Assembly (NCBI RefSeq): GCF_020085105.1 | Contig: NC_058045.1 | Coordinates: 17,334,833-17,398,832, forward strand | Direction: 5' to 3' | Length of the DNA stretch: 64,000 nt | Source: Siniperca chuatsi | Lineage: Eukaryota > Chordata > Actinopteri > Centrarchiformes > Sinipercidae | Shown: piece after piece, positions 20,461 through 32,860 of the stretch | How the letters are laid out: each line of letters starts with the position of its first letter | Numbering within the stretch: position 1 is the first letter of the stretch | The notes under the pieces: model-generated | Databases searched by the model: none | What the model saw: the letters and a program-made list of their open reading frames with translations, nothing else | Told to the model about the DNA's origin: nothing | Position numbers and translations under genes: made by a program

Positions 20461-21654
20461 CGACTTTGAGAACAAAAATAATGTACATGCCTTTTGTTTT
20501 CTCCAGCACCTGAAGACCACGTTGTAGTCACAGTTGTCTGAGCTCAGTCTGGAGGGCAACTGTTTGTTTGGACTGTTAATCATCATGGAGCTGTAAATGG
20601 AGCTCTGTTGTGTGAGGGAAATCTCAGAGAGTAATCTCACCATGCAGGACATAATCAGACACAAGGTTAATGAGAGTTTGATGGAAGCATATGCCTCACA
20701 CATGGCAGTGGTATTGCACCATAATAACAGGGACAATGAGTTAATGGTGCAGGTCCAAAGGCAAACATAAACAAAACAAAATCAAGAAAAATGTTGCGAT
20801 AATATCAATTTAGTTTAGTTGTCAACAAGATCAGCCTGAAATGCCTGACCAACTGTCTGTTCCAGTCATACTGCATCTGATGTGAGCAATACTTTAAGGC
20901 AAGCACACACTGTTGTGATGTCTCATAGCAAGCCTCAATTACTATTTTCTGTCACCTGGTCTGATACATGCATATGTAGCATTACCTATCTCTACAACAG
21001 GATGACAGATGATTGTAAATCAAGCTTGACAGGAGAGGGCCCTTCAGCTGAATATGATGTGAGTCACTTCACTTCACTGCCTCCCAGTTTTCCATCATTC
21101 GTGTAGCCTGCCTAAAGTTGCAGCTGCGTGGATGCTCTGCTCATCCAAGCAGAAATTTAACAACATAATGACCAAAAACTTCAGATGGATTCCATACAAC
21201 TGTGTGCAACACACAGGGGCACGCAAATACATTTAAATTATCATTTACAAGAGCAGCAGTGCTGATTGTTACGCTACAGGTATACCGTGTATATAACATA
21301 TTATTTATTATTTTCATACTAGGCCTTGCTTAATCAGTGTGTATCAACAACTGCATGACAACACCTGTGTCCTCAAGGGGGCAATTCAGCAAGAGACTCA
21401 TCAAACCAGGCAGCCATGACACAGAGACAGATCTGAAGAACAAATTAAAGAAGACAGCTTCATCTTACTGCCCACCTCACTGTGCTTAACAGTGACGCTT
21501 GTGACACAGTGAAACTGCATGTTTAGAATTTCAGGTGACACACTTTTGAATGTAGCGAAGAGCAAAAATCAACTTTGTGTAACTCGAAGCATCCACATTT
21601 GTGTACTTACTTAGGGTATGTTTTGTGCTTCAATCACAGCACATAACTAAAAAA
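20461..21654. other. No gene seen
   Basis: Frames of 111 (20,401-20,736, minus) and 74 codons (20,882-21,106, plus) show no domain; the first runs into the LINE tail. No promoter, RNA or repeat structure was recognised. Confidence 0.45.
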
Positions 21655-22052
21655 AGTGAGCATTACAAATGAGGGGGATTAATCCTAATGACTTTGGTGA
21701 TCCACTGACTTTTCCTCTAGCGCCACCATGAGGTTGACATTTGTGGTTTTGAGTGAACTATGTCGACAACGTCGTTATCGTGAAATATGATACACACATT
21801 CATCTTCCCCAAAGAATGGAATTGAATAACTTGACCCCTGACCTTTCCTCTTGTGCCATCAAAAGGTCAAAGTTTTACTTTGTCCACTACAGTATATTAG
21901 TCCCTTTGTTTTATCAAATGTTAGCATGTTAACATGTTTAATATGGTGAATATGGTAAACATGATACCTCAGCACCATGAGCATGTTAGCATTGTCATTA
22001 TGAACATGTTACCATGCTGATATTAGCATTTAGCTCAGAGCACCACTGTGCT
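21655..22052 (+). repeat. Percomorph interspersed repeat, copy A (plus orientation)
   Basis: Marker phrases in order are CTTTGGTGATCCACTGACTT, CTAGCGCCACCATGAGGTTG, ATTTGTGGTTTTGAGTGAAC, several AGCATGTTAGCAT units, and GCTGATATTAGCATTTAGCT. I recognise it as a very common teleost dispersed repeat of uncertain class. The same phrases appear inverted at 51,900-52,510. No terminal inverted repeats or coding sequence are visible. Limits are approximate. Confidence 0.6.
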
Positions 22053-23399
22053 CTGTTCTCCTAATCATCACTAAGACCAGTGTTTATAAGCTATCAGAAT
22101 AAAATATAGAGAAACAGAAGAGAAAATGTATTTTTTTTAAATCAACTAAATATGTGTACGGTATATCTCTGCTTTATAAGCGCAGTCAATCATTTGTGTA
22201 AGGTCAAATGTTTATAAAGTGAAATGATTAGTGGGCAAATATTTTGAAAGAACAGACACTTTTGACATTTATCCCTGGTCAATTGTGTGTAATTTCATTT
22301 TCACTCCTGATCTGTCCATTTATCGACTTGTAGTTGTGACGTGAACTGTGGACTGTGAAGTCCAGAAGGAATTTGTACTGACAACCAGTGTGGCCAAAGT
22401 AAAATGATGTCTTTTCTGTAAATCTCATTTAATATGACTTGTTCTTGTTGTTTAACTGAAATGACCTTTTCTCTTCTGTTGTATAATTGTTGAGAAAAGA
22501 GAACACCAATACCCCACAGGAACTCTTTCGTGGCTTACCTTTAAAGCAATGTCAATAGTAATTACTGAGAGGGCTTATCTTTAGCCACTGCATCATTGTC
22601 CTTCACATGATTCAGCGTTAGCTGCCCCTCTGCCAATTAATAGAAGCAAACACCAATATCAATTATTCAACTGGTACACCATGAACAATAGTTCTGCTGC
22701 ATTCATACTGCACCAAACTATTGTCATCTTAATTGAGTTAAGAATCTGTGGTACATTCACGCTCAATGACTCACCATACATACAAACTGAAGAACACAAG
22801 AAATATCTGTGGTAGTTTGTTTATGGTTTATTATATTTCCTGAATACAAATGTAGATACCCCAAAGGAGATAATATATTAAGATTATTTGTAAACTGAGA
22901 CAACTAAAGTATATTTTGCTGCTCTTTCCTAAAGAGGCAGCCAGTCAGTCAATTGTTGTAATTCCAAAAACTTAGCTCAGTTTGCAAATGATCAAAATGA
23001 TTCTTTATTCAATATAAGACAAAACTCTCCAACCACCACGTGAGGATCTGAAGCCACAGAATACCTACAGATTCATGGATTCATCCTCCCCTCATAGGCA
23101 GGATGAGGGCACCTGCTATGCGCTGATTTCAAACTGGATCTTTGATCTCTGGACAAACCAAGCATTATAATGTTTGACTTGTGAGAACCATCTCTTTGAT
23201 CTCAGTGCTTGCTGTTACAATGGCCAAGCAGCAGGCTGTAGATGGAAAATGATTGTGACCGTGAAAAATGTATGTACTGTACTGATTCAGGTAGGTCAGC
23301 CTAAATAACAGTCCAGTGAGTTTCAAAGTGAGCTCATCAATATCATCAGCAACCATTTTAACAATAAAATAGTCAACACATCCTCATACCTAGATGACA
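22053..23399. other. No gene seen
   Basis: AT-rich unique DNA. The only notable frame is 63 codons on the minus strand (23,165-23,356), with no recognisable feature. Confidence 0.5.
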
Positions 23400-23480
23400 G
23401 AATAGGTCGCTTTGTCGTCATGTTTACGTTAAGTTGATTTTGACACCAAAACTACTTGGTTAGGTTTAGGTTTAGCTGCC
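23400..23480 (-). repeat. Fragment related to the 12,059 MITE interior
   Basis: Bases 23,444-23,474 match the reverse complement of 12,236-12,266 over 31 bp with one mismatch (core CCAAAACTACTTGGTTAGG). The phrase GGTCGCTTTGTCGTCATG at 23,405 belongs to related fish repeats. No termini are seen, so this is a relic or a member of a sister family. Confidence 0.5.
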
Positions 23481-26400
23481 AGCATAGTTCTGAGTAAATT
23501 TTATGTGGTAGGATACAAAAAGATTCCATGAATCTTTTAGAAATATCTTAAATCGTTGCATTTGTGAAGAATGGATTGATCATTGTCATCTTGCAAAGTA
23601 ATGTTGTAAAAGTGAGGAAAATAAAACCTATTCGTTTCCCACCTGAGGAGCTATGCAACATTAAGTTGTGCGTGTCAGCACCTTTAGAGATAGTAGCTCC
23701 ATGTAAATGTATAATTACAGAAACACTATTTGACTGCCATCAACTCCTCTGGGGCCAGCATTAATCCCAGAGATCAATGTTCCCAACCCCAGATATGCAG
23801 AGCACAGCAATCCATCTGTCAGCTTGGCCACCTTATCAGTCTACAGGGAGAGCAACCATCGATAATTACTTCTACCCACTAACATAATACAGACATTTTC
23901 AGGAGAAATTCACACTCGGTTGTACCTAGCTTGACAACTGTTAGTGACTTGCCTAACAAAGAAAATGCTGTTGTAATGAAGGTTTTCATATGTTAAACTC
24001 AAACTGAGATCATTTTTATTACCATGGCCATGGTACTGAACTCACTGTATTGAAGCTGTTAAGTTAATTTGCATTAATCCCGTGTCCACCATCTGGTAGT
24101 GTTGGGGTTTCCTCTTCTAATGCTGAATTTCAGCTATGCAGAGAAGAAAACTGAAGAGGGTGACATCAAATTAACACTAAAAGCAAACACTAAGAAAGCC
24201 TTAATGTTTATATTTTAACCATCACATATTTATATATTTATGCATTTAACATTGTTATCAGTTGCTATTTTTTATTTATTTATTTTTTTTTTTTTGCATA
24301 GTGAGTTTTCATAACCGAAGGGTGCAGGGGACTTGTTAGAGGAAGGAGACAATCATGGTTAACTAATGGGCAAGGGTGAACCAAAGCGTGAAGAGGCTCC
24401 ATTTGGCACTGATTGCTCTCTGACAAACTAACTCCCTTCATATCCACTACCATTGTGAAACTGATGAGCTATGTCTGTAATCGGCTCCAGTGATTGGAGA
24501 AAAATGCATTGGGGGAAAGTGTGGCCTTGATTTGGATAGGCAGCGACAGCTGGAAGAAACTCAGCATTTCCACTGATGGTGAGCTAGGAAAGGTGGTACT
24601 TGTGTTTCTCTTGGCAGCAGCAGCACTTTGTGTGTTGGGTTTACAGGGGTGCAGCTGAGCCTTACACAAACATTAATGACCAAGCTGGAAGGACACTGAA
24701 ACACATTTCTGCTGGAACTGAAAGCTGACACGCAATGCCAAAATGGTACTGAAAATGTTCTTGTTCAGATGTCGCTTAGGGGAGAGATTACCATGGTTAA
24801 ATCCAAAATCATTGTTCTGCAGCAACTTTAAGTACATTTAGGACATGAACACAACTGGGGAAGGAGAAAATTATTTTTTCTCTGACAGTAACAGTAACAG
24901 GAGCAAAGAGTGAAAAACAAGAATCAGTTACATGGAACAGCTAATCATGTCAGAAGCTCTGTGGTTTCATGGTTAAATGGCAAAGAACAGTTTTGATATG
25001 CAACAAGCACAAGACCAAAATGGGACAGCAGAACATATTTCACAATAAGAGTGAAAAGATCCCTGTGCGTGTGTATGGACTGCACTGTTAAAGTATTTTT
25101 CAGTGATTGTTTTAATGATGTTTAGGCATTTTGGAGCAATATTTTTATTAGTAAATCCATGTTGTATCTCATGCTCTACTCGCACATGCATTAGTGGTTT
25201 GAGCAAGCAGGTGACCCGATACATTCCTTCTGACTGTAAGGGGCAGCAAAGCAAATGTGTAGTCGATGCAAGCTATAAATCCCATGATGAGGAAGAAGAA
25301 GTGAAACACCAGAATTTGGACCAACATAGGGAGTTTTGTTTGCTGCCAGCTAAAATACTATTGTTGAAAGTGTTTTGGAGTCATGTTAACTCTCAAGTCA
25401 CCAACAGGTGTCAGATCTTAGTCAGACAGGTATCAGTAAATCAATGCAATTGTTTCTAATTCATGTCAATTATGCTAATTTGGCCTGCCCTCGTGTCTTC
25501 CTTGACAGTGTCACAGGTAAGATGGCTTATCTCTGTATTGCACCTGATTGACCACTACCTGTCCAGTTCTTCACAGGCAGGTGAGGACTTCTCTACAGGT
25601 TCCGGACACTAGTGTGGGAGGTGCCATAGCCAATTACGGGATCCTAGCTCACTTTCTGCTGAAGCATTGAGAGGAAAGAGACTCCGCTGTTGGTCATAGT
25701 CAGGTGACACTGCCTCAGTTTGACCCTTCAATCTCCCAAAATCTCTGCATATTGTGTGCTGCCTTACTCCTCATCAGATGACCAATGCTGCCACTTGAGT
25801 AGACAATGGTTGTAGCAGACAGTTGAATGTCCCTACAGGGCCACCGCATGTTCTCCCTGCGACCAGACCTCCACTCTTAACTGGAGAGTGAATGTGTTTG
25901 GTCAGGAAATACAAGCATGCTATCACCCTGAAAACCTTGTTGTCCCGGCCTAGTCCACTGCCTGGGCCATGTTATTTACTGTCCAGGTGATGCAACACCT
26001 GACCCCAGTTCAGATTGGCTGTAAACTGAAAGAGCAGTGTTTTCCAATGCAGCAAACTGATGCTGTATTTTGGCAGTGAAGCTGGACTTTGCTATGGTTC
26101 AGGCTGGGCTTTTGAAATCCAAACAGTTGGCAGTTGTGCAGTCACTGTTGACAGTGCAACAGGGCAGAGCAGGGATATTTCTGTTGTTGCACAAATTGTA
26201 TACGAATTTCCAAAAATGGGACAAGGGACAATACCAATAAACATTTGTTTCCCTCAGAGGAGAGGGTCCAACAAGGTTATGTAAGAATATATAATCAAAT
26301 AAACACCAGTAACTCATTTTTGAACCACTTTATTAAAGCGTTCAAATAAAGCATTCATGATATATGAATCAGTGAGTAAGCAGTGGCGGTGGTGAGGAGG

Positions 26401-27624
26401 TGTGCAACAGGTGAATGAATGATGCTGTGAGCTGAGTCTACACTGACAGAAATCCCACCATGGCCTCATTTATTCAAAAAAAATCATTTCAATCTCACTT
26501 TAGCACATTTTCTTTTTATCACTATGCCAACTTTTCTATCTCAGTTAAGTGTATGAACTTTTTATGAACCTGATGTTTACCTTCAGATTTTCTTTGGCTC
26601 AAATTCAAGATGTGCATAAAAATAGTGGATGGGAACTCTGGCAGCTCTGACTATAATGCATGGGCTGCCTCTACAGATGCCTGCAGTGTTTACAACTTTT
26701 GCCCTGCTGACTTTACCCTTTATAGAAATGTGTAAAAACATTCTGAAGAGGTTTCCGCACATCAGGGACATAATGGCTCTGATTGCAATAACCTATGTAC
26801 TTGCTGTCATTATTAAAATAGCAGCAGATAGCAGTCATTTTGATTGCCTTAAGTCCTACATGGCAATTTCTTGAGAAGTTGGTGACTTATCTACCACGGT
26901 GTTATCTTTACAAATATAGCAAACTGAGGAATGACTATCTGAATCTTAAAATCAGAAAAATTATATATGACTAAATGAAACATTTGGTTGCTCAGGTGAT
27001 TACAGTAACATCCTGTACATCTGTAACGCAGATATAATACATATATTTTTGTCACATATTTTTGTATTCGTGCAGAGGTAGCATGTCTTTAAATTATTTT
27101 ATTCTAACTGGGCCCACTGCTATTAATGACCATAGAACTTATACAGTACGTATATCTATGCACATGTAGTTGGCTGTATGGTACTGCAAGAGTGCCATAC
27201 AGTCAATTTATGTAAGGTTAATGTTAGGGAAACATGGTAGTTACGGTAAAAAAAGCAAACATTAATTGAAGTTTGTCTGTGATGGACGCTTGAATGTCAA
27301 TGCCCCAACCTCCACCCTTACTTAGCTACATAACTACTGGCATTGAACGCTGGCATTAGATGTTAATCGTGAGGTGTGATGCTGGGCTGGTATAATGTGT
27401 ATTTATAATAATCTTGTCAAAATGCCACACTTGTGAGTGAAATACTTGAACCTGCATAAGCTGAATTTTTTGGTCACTTGGAGGCAGTAAACACACTGTA
27501 AACAAAACACTGACATATTATCAGCATATAAAGTTAATATGGCAAACTTGTTAGCACACGGTTGATTATTTATACATCTAACAGATACAGAACAATTAGC
27601 AAAAAAAAACATTAGCATCATTTG
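23481..27624. other. No gene seen; about 4.1 kb of unique DNA
   Basis: The longest frame is 118 codons (25,103-25,459, plus), opposed by a 93-codon minus frame, with no domain. A T-rich run lies at about 24,270-24,295. The segment 25,540-26,060 is less AT-rich than its surroundings and has few open frames. A 37-base near-perfect hairpin occurs at 27,170-27,206. Confidence 0.5.
27170..27206 (+). repeat. Hairpin, 16-bp stem with two G-U pairs
   Basis: TTGGCTGTATGGTACT, then loop GCAAG, then AGTGCCATACAGTCAA. As DNA there are two mismatches; as plus-strand RNA both become G-U wobble pairs, giving an unbroken 16-bp stem. It is shorter than a typical pre-microRNA stem. Function unknown. Confidence 0.6.
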
Positions 27625-28057
27625 GAGTCGTGTTTCTGGCCAGCTGATGAATGTAAGTCCAATATTCACTCTCCTTTTTCACTTCTCCTTTCTCAATATT
27701 CATTCTCGCTTTAGGGATACCTTGCTCTTCAGCAGCAAAGTACTCCACCATGTTCACCAGCTATTCGCCAACTGTCTGCTGTTTGGTGGTGGACAGGAAA
27801 ATAGATTTTTTTCGCTGAAAACAACTTTCTGCTTTGTTAGGAAACAAGATTAATGTGAGTGGTGAGAGTAAACCAAAACAGTAAATTTGTGGATCGTAAA
27901 ACCAAAACAACGAGTTAAAGATGCTAAAAAGCTCCGTAGAGCTGAAGGGAACTAAAGATTTGGGTTGTACTTCTCTGTGGGTTCATCACTACGAGTGACC
28001 CCTTTCACATTACTCATAGGAATTTGAGATTTGAAATATTCATTATGGCAGCTTTAA
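27625..28057 (+). repeat. Interspersed repeat family R2, copy 1
   Basis: Shares ordered phrases with 56,851-57,273 on the same strand: GTTTCTGGCCA, GTCCAATATTCA, ACTCCACC or ACTCCACTGTGTTCACCAGC, CTGTCTGCTGTTTGGT, GTAAAACCAAAACAAC, TCTGTGGGTT, CGACCCCTTTCA-like, and the terminal GCAGCTTTAA. The right end TTTAA suggests a TTAA-flanked DNA element. No matching left terminus was found. Non-coding; frames of 68-88 codons overlapping it are spurious. Confidence 0.6.
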
Positions 28058-31000
28058 ATTTCTAACTAAACGGGAATGAGATTCCAAATTTGTGATAAAA
28101 CAAAGCAGTACTATTCTGTTAAAGTAGTGTTGTGAAAGTCATTACACAAACGGCACTGGGACGATTTGAACTGCACCAACCTTTATTTAATTCTAGAGGT
28201 GATCATATATGTGTATGTGTGTGTTTCAGAGGCTGCAACAGTGCACAGTGCTAGAGGGTCTCCATCAGTGACCCAGTCCCTCCAGAGTGCACTGGCCTAG
28301 CCTCATCCTCCTGTCCTTTATAACAATGGGAAGGGTAATGGCCTCCCCAAGGCCTCCTCATTCAGCCTTATTGCGCTGCCAGCATCAGGCCAGCCATGCC
28401 ATAAAACAATTAGCTCCATTTATCAACTTTACATTCACTATCTATGGGAGGGGGAAGTGAAGGTAGGAAAGAGAGGTGGAGAAAGAGAAGGGACCAGTTG
28501 AGTGGAAGATATGTAGAACTGGAGGAGTTCAAAGAGAAAAATAAGCATCAGTTCTCATTTGATTTGTTGATTGTTTCTAGCTGCTTAATTCACCCTCAAA
28601 ATGACATTATGTCTGCTTTGATAAAAATATCTTCAAATGTTTATGAGGACTTATTGAATTATCCTGAATGAGTGCCACAGCAACAAGCTTTCACCTTTGA
28701 AAAATTAAGATTTTCACAAAAACCTGACTCAATATTAACAGCAACTCATTTCTCCCTCAAATGAAAGCATTTCAAAGACTGCTCCACTGCTGGAGCTCCA
28801 CGAAATTAAAATTGTAAAACCTGACATGCAGATGACAAACTGAAACATCAGTGAAATGAAAAAATGCTATAATTGTATGCCCAAAATCATCACAGCAGGA
28901 TCCAACAGCGGGGCAGAATTCAGTACTTCTTCGAACATATTCTTTCATTTTTTCTTACTACTTACAACTATTTATTATTAATGTAGCACCATGTAATACA
29001 TAAACACGGCAGCAATTCCCTTTCCAATGCCGAGTAAATATCATTGAAATTCCTCTATTAGCTTTGATGATTTCACTCAGCATCTGTGGCCATGTGCGAA
29101 AAGGTTGAGGCTCCACACACCATGGCAACACGTGCAGTTGCAAATAAAATTATGCTTGAATAGCCGGACAGAAAGTGTAAATAAAAATAAACATGTCACC
29201 AAAGATGAATAGCAGCCTGAGCCACATTTTTCCAGGCCCCCCAAGAGAGATGTACGATGCAGCTGTTAAAAGCTGAGGGAGAGTGGTAGAGTTTTTATTA
29301 CCCGTTTCCTTCATTTCTCCTGTGTAATAGATTGTACCTGTAGTTTCTCTGAGTGATTGTCCGGTTCACCCCAACATCTGTCATGTGTAGTGCATCTCTA
29401 TTAAACAGCTACTGTACAACAAGAGGGATGTTCTACTAAGAAAGATGCTGGTACTTACTTACACATAATTAAACAGCAGTAGCTTTGCCTATACAGCCCC
29501 CTGAATGCCTTTCTGTTTAGTTCCTTTTAAGAGGTCCAGTGTTTTAACAACAGAGGTCTGTGTGAGGTGACATAAAGCTCATTGCCAACACATGTATTAT
29601 TAGAAAGCTGACTCTTCTCCAGACACTTACATCATGTTAACACGTGGAGGGTGGTAATTATCCCACAGCAGAAATAGAAACTCATTACAAGAGTTATAAG
29701 AGGGCACAAGGTCTCCCGAAACACACCCAGTTGCAGTGCCCCCATAATCCTTAGCTCATCGTTGATGTCAGCAGGAAAGTAGTACATCTCTGGCCTTAAA
29801 TCATGCCCTCTACTCCTCAAAGTCTTTAATTAAGTCCTGATCGCCCTGTCGTCGGTACCTGTATTAGTGTGTTAAATTTCCTACTGTCATATTGCCTTCC
29901 CTTTTGGATATATTATTCATCAAGTCTCTCCACTTCTCAGTGTTTCTAGGAGCAGCAAGTCTGCTGCTACAGGATGAATGCTGATTTCGATCCATCGGCT
30001 CGACCATTAAGGACAGCTTAAAACCATAATTCCTCGAGATATTACTCTCAGGTTCAAATGTCAACATTTAGATAAGAGCCCGGTAGATTCTGCTCCCTCT
30101 GTGGATGAGGGATGAAGTCCTAAATGCCTGGTGTCCTGTATTTGTGTTTTCATTAATGGTGACTTCAATGTATTCCCAGAGCAAATAATGACAACAGAAA
30201 AGAAGATGTGTGTTGCAAGAGCTGTGGGAGTTGTAAAATAGCAAAATATGAAGCCGTGTCCAGGATTTCACAGATGACTCAGCTGAAAGTAGAACCAACT
30301 ATTCATCTTTAGTCCCTGTGCCCAATAGTCTGTCTACAGTGGCCTACAAGTCCACATTCATCACTTTTGTGCTCAGGTGATGAGTCAAAGTAGAACTAGA
30401 GCAACCTATCCGCTGTAGTCACTCACATAGATTGCTGCTTGGTGAATCTCAATGATTTTTCTTTTACCATTTTCTTTTCGACAACACTGTAGAAGTATCT
30501 CTGTCCGCTCAGAGAACTAATCAAGTGTGGCAACTGGCCACCCACTACGGTGACAAGCACAGAATGAAAAACACTCTAGACCATGACACATAGAGTTAGG
30601 TGCCACACGTCAACAGGTCGTCTTATCGCTGCGCTGCGGACCGTGAGCACTTGAGTGAAATGGGCAGAGAGGCTCTCTATTGTGAGATGAGTGGAGGAGA
30701 TGGTGTTGCTTCTGATCTGGTTGGGTGGCTGAATACTGAGGAGCTGCGGCCAAAGCGGAAGCTCATGGGTCAACATGCCTGCCCAATTTTACAGTTGAGG
30801 TGCATTTGTCACCATAGATGCTGGTGGCCACCGCAATGCTCCAAATAGAGCATTATTTGAGTGGCACTCGAAGCCACAGAATGTGGCGGATTGTGGCCAC
30901 TGGAGTAAGTGTTTTTTGTCTCTCGTTTTGGTCCCTATCCTTTGTTGTTATCGTCAAAGCAACATGACTTGACACAGGAATTCTATTTTAATGTCTCACT

Positions 31001-32449
31001 GTGACAGGTTTTTAGATGAAAAATGGGATTCAGAAAATGCAGAATATCCAGACCCAAAGAGTAGAGCATAGAAAAACATAGGATTATTGAAAAAAAAACT
31101 AATCAGAATTTGGTAGGAAATCAAAAAGTAGGTTAGTTTTCCTTAAATAACATGTATTTAGCTTATAGATTTAAATTTCCCATTTAAATCTATTGTATTT
31201 CACAGTATTCCTGTAAGATGTACAGAAAAATCACTTTATGGTAAAACTTGATCAATCCAAATCCCTGAGATTGTTGGTAAGTATTGTTTATATTGTATAT
31301 TGTATTGTCATCTCCTTTGGTATGAGGTCCAATTTAAAGCAAATTTAGAGCCAAAAAGTCAGAAAGCTGTGAAAAAATACTGTATATGAAACAAAAAACT
31401 TGAAACTTGTGGCGTGTGTTAATGATTAGTAGCCTATAGCGCCTACAAAATCTGCTACATATCAAGTCAAGGCCAGAATCCTATCCTAAGAGAGCTTAGC
31501 TGCCTCTGAGTTTGGAAAAATCTAGACACATTTTGTAGGTAAATCAAACTTACCCACACACACTAGGGATTTAGACATCAGCCTTATGTGTAATATTGTG
31601 CCCCATTACTGCAGCTGAAAGTGTGGAGATGTGGCAGATGTGACTCAAGAGGGTTCTGTAGTTGCTTTTTATGTTGTTTTGTTTTAAACTTGCGATCTGA
31701 CTGGTATAATGTAATAATAGCCAATAATCTGAAACATGCTGTGGGAATGAATTTTGGATGGAATTTAGTTGATTCATAATGAATTACATCAGCTGAAATG
31801 TCAGACCATACCTATTTCATTCAGTTGATATTATTTTGAATTGCAAATGTCATTCATGCTCCAGACTGCAAAAAATGCATAAATTATTGAACACTTGCAC
31901 ACACCTGCACTCTTTAACAGACAGATTTAACTTCTCTCTGGTTAGATCTAAATTAAAGTAATTTTTACAAATAAATTTAAAAAATCACTATTAATTATAC
32001 AGGGCTTAGCCCATGGCAATGTGATGGATAGGTAGCAAAAACAAAAAACAAAAAAACCCACATGCATAATAAGTAGAGGTTGGGTCATGGGTATTTGTCC
32101 CATGCTGTTGTGTATCACTGAACCAAGGCAGGCAGACAAATACATACTGTAGGCTTTTGAATTTATTAAAATCCTCTATAAGCTATGATCTTGAATTTTG
32201 AGGCAATGTAGAAACACATCCAACTCAATTTCTGAATTAGAAACATGCTACATTATATCATGCATCATCATAAATAATATTTACATGGGCTAGAATGCCT
32301 AATAGTACTGTGTTACAGTGCTATATGGGATTTAAGAAACTACAAAACATGAAAAGAAACCTAAATTGTTCACTTTTATGTTCAAACCTCTTGGGATTAA
32401 CACCTGATTTGAACTTTTTGGATGTGACATTAGACCAAAGCACTAAACA
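28058..32449. other. No gene seen; about 4.4 kb of unique DNA
   Basis: Frames up to 82 codons (30,600-30,848, plus), overlapped by an antisense frame, without domain or splice pattern. The stretch 28,440-28,500 is purine-rich. No repeat family was recognised. Confidence 0.5.
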
Positions 32450-32860
32450 TTAAAGCAAAACTTTACTGGCTGTCCTTATATTTACCACACAGAAAATATC
32501 CTCATCTAACTATCCACCATAAAGTAAATAGCATATTTCCCAAACAGTCAAAGACTGAACGGCAATTCGTAGTAAACATGGAAATACCAGGGGTTATACA
32601 ACAGTGCACAGTGTCATGTTTATACTCTTTTATATGGATTAATCAAATGAGATATAATGCGTTCATAAGTGAGATTTAGAGGTGCTGGTAGGAGGATTTT
32701 GTTACCTTCAGACATAGCCAGGCTAACTGTTTCCAGTCTTTATGCTAAGCTAACCAGCTGCAGCTCCATATTTACCATACAGACATGAGAATGTGTCGAT
32801 CTTCTCATCAAACTTTCCACCAGAAAGCATATTACCCAAAGTGTCAAACTTTTGCTTTAA
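32450..32860. mobile_element. Foldback repeat, rearranged second copy
   Basis: The segment 32,640-32,860 matches the right half of the element at 19,735-20,347 (GTAGGAGGATTTTGTTACC, GTCTTTATGCTAAGCTAACC, ATTACCCAAAGTGTCAAAC), ending in CTTTAA. At 32,450 a TTAAAGCAAAA tip mirrors that end. Just inside it, about 32,475-32,550 repeats the right-arm sequence in the same orientation as the true right arm (TATTTACCACACAGA and GCATATTTCCCAAACAGTC). The copy therefore holds two right arms in direct orientation and lacks a normal left arm. Non-coding. Confidence 0.55.

Noticed and set aside
25103..25459. 118-codon plus-strand frame
   Set aside because: No recognised domain, opposed by a similar minus frame, no splice or promoter context.
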